From positions 1 through 15,735 of the forward strand of contig DDBO01000152.1 of NCBI GenBank assembly GCA_002332755.1: a stretch of DNA of 15,735 bases, in the 5' to 3' direction. This document shows, piece after piece, positions 15,633-15,735 of the stretch. Position 1 is the stretch's first letter; each line of letters starts with the position of its first letter. The stretch is from Bacteroidales bacterium UBA2030 (GTDB lineage Bacteria > Bacteroidota > Bacteroidia > Bacteroidales > TTA-H9). The notes under the pieces were generated by a model. It saw only the letters and a program-made list of their open reading frames with translations, did not search any database and was not told the DNA's origin. A program made the translations under genes and the position numbers.

Positions 15633-15640
15633 CAAAGATA
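15633..15640 (-). promoter_or_regulatory. -7 box of the regulator-nuclease operon
   Basis: On the minus strand this reads TATCTTTG, an exact match to TAnnTTTG, 17 bases before the ATG at 15615. Transcription would start near 15626. The upstream bases 15641-15700 are A/T-rich, and I see no clear operator dyad. Confidence 0.55.
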
Positions 15641-15709
15641 AGCTTTTTTATTCAAAATTATTAATTTCTCACCAAAGAAAAGATTAAAAAATAAACAAAC
15701 CCAAAACCC

Positions 15710-15735
15710 GGAACCAGGAACCTGGAACCTGGAAC
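15710..15735. repeat. 7-base tandem repeat GGAACC(T/A), cut by the window edge
   Basis: Three full units (GGAACCA at 15710, GGAACCT at 15717 and 15724) and five bases of a fourth unit run into the right edge. The array may continue beyond. Nothing else is seen between here and the regulator promoter. Confidence 0.7.

Overview
The window looks like chromosomal DNA of a Bacteroidetes bacterium, most likely Bacteroidales-like; I would not go below class level. Three things support this. There is a type IX secretion system (T9SS) substrate with SprB-type repeats and a C-terminal gliding/CHU_C sorting domain. Starts lack Shine-Dalgarno sequences and are preceded by A/T-rich leaders. Five genes have a perfect Bacteroidetes -7 box (TAnnTTTG) and one has a one-mismatch copy, 10-50 bases before the start codon. 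The short SerA-type dehydrogenase and the DUF1015 gene near it are also typical of the phylum. I see no phage, insertion sequence, CRISPR array, rRNA or tRNA.

Left part (1-1574): a minus-strand respiratory pair, a Rieske iron-sulfur protein followed by a cytochrome b that runs off the left edge. Together they look like the core of a menaquinol-oxidising bc-type complex. A 189-base divergent promoter region separates them from a very large plus-strand gene. Centre-left (1575-7136): that gene encodes an exported protein of about 1853 residues: signal peptide, DUF7948-type domain, SBBP-like propeller region, PKD domain, Ig-like segments, nine tandem SprB-like repeats, and the CHU_C sorting domain.

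Centre (7225-10049): a SerA-type 3-phosphoglycerate dehydrogenase, a four-helix-bundle protein, and a DUF1015 protein, closed by a strong intrinsic terminator. The DUF1015 protein carries an ADGHHR motif resembling the ParB/sulfiredoxin-fold serine kinases, which suggests a link to serine/phosphoserine metabolism. Then (10197-12109) come a HAD hydrolase with an altered DxD motif, and a small ACT-like protein (TM1266-like) overlapping truA by one base.

Right part (12114-15735): three minus-strand genes converging on truA. In transcription order they are a LexA/CI-like self-cleaving regulator, a DEDDh exonuclease fused to a GIY-YIG nuclease with a UvrC-like four-cysteine cluster, and an exported NPP-type phosphodiesterase. 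The regulator-nuclease pair is separated by 29 bases and is the best candidate for a little-studied system: a possible damage-responsive DNA-processing unit. A 7-base tandem repeat is cut by the right edge.

No intergenic stretch exceeds 300 bases. Family assignments come from reading motifs; no database search was run.
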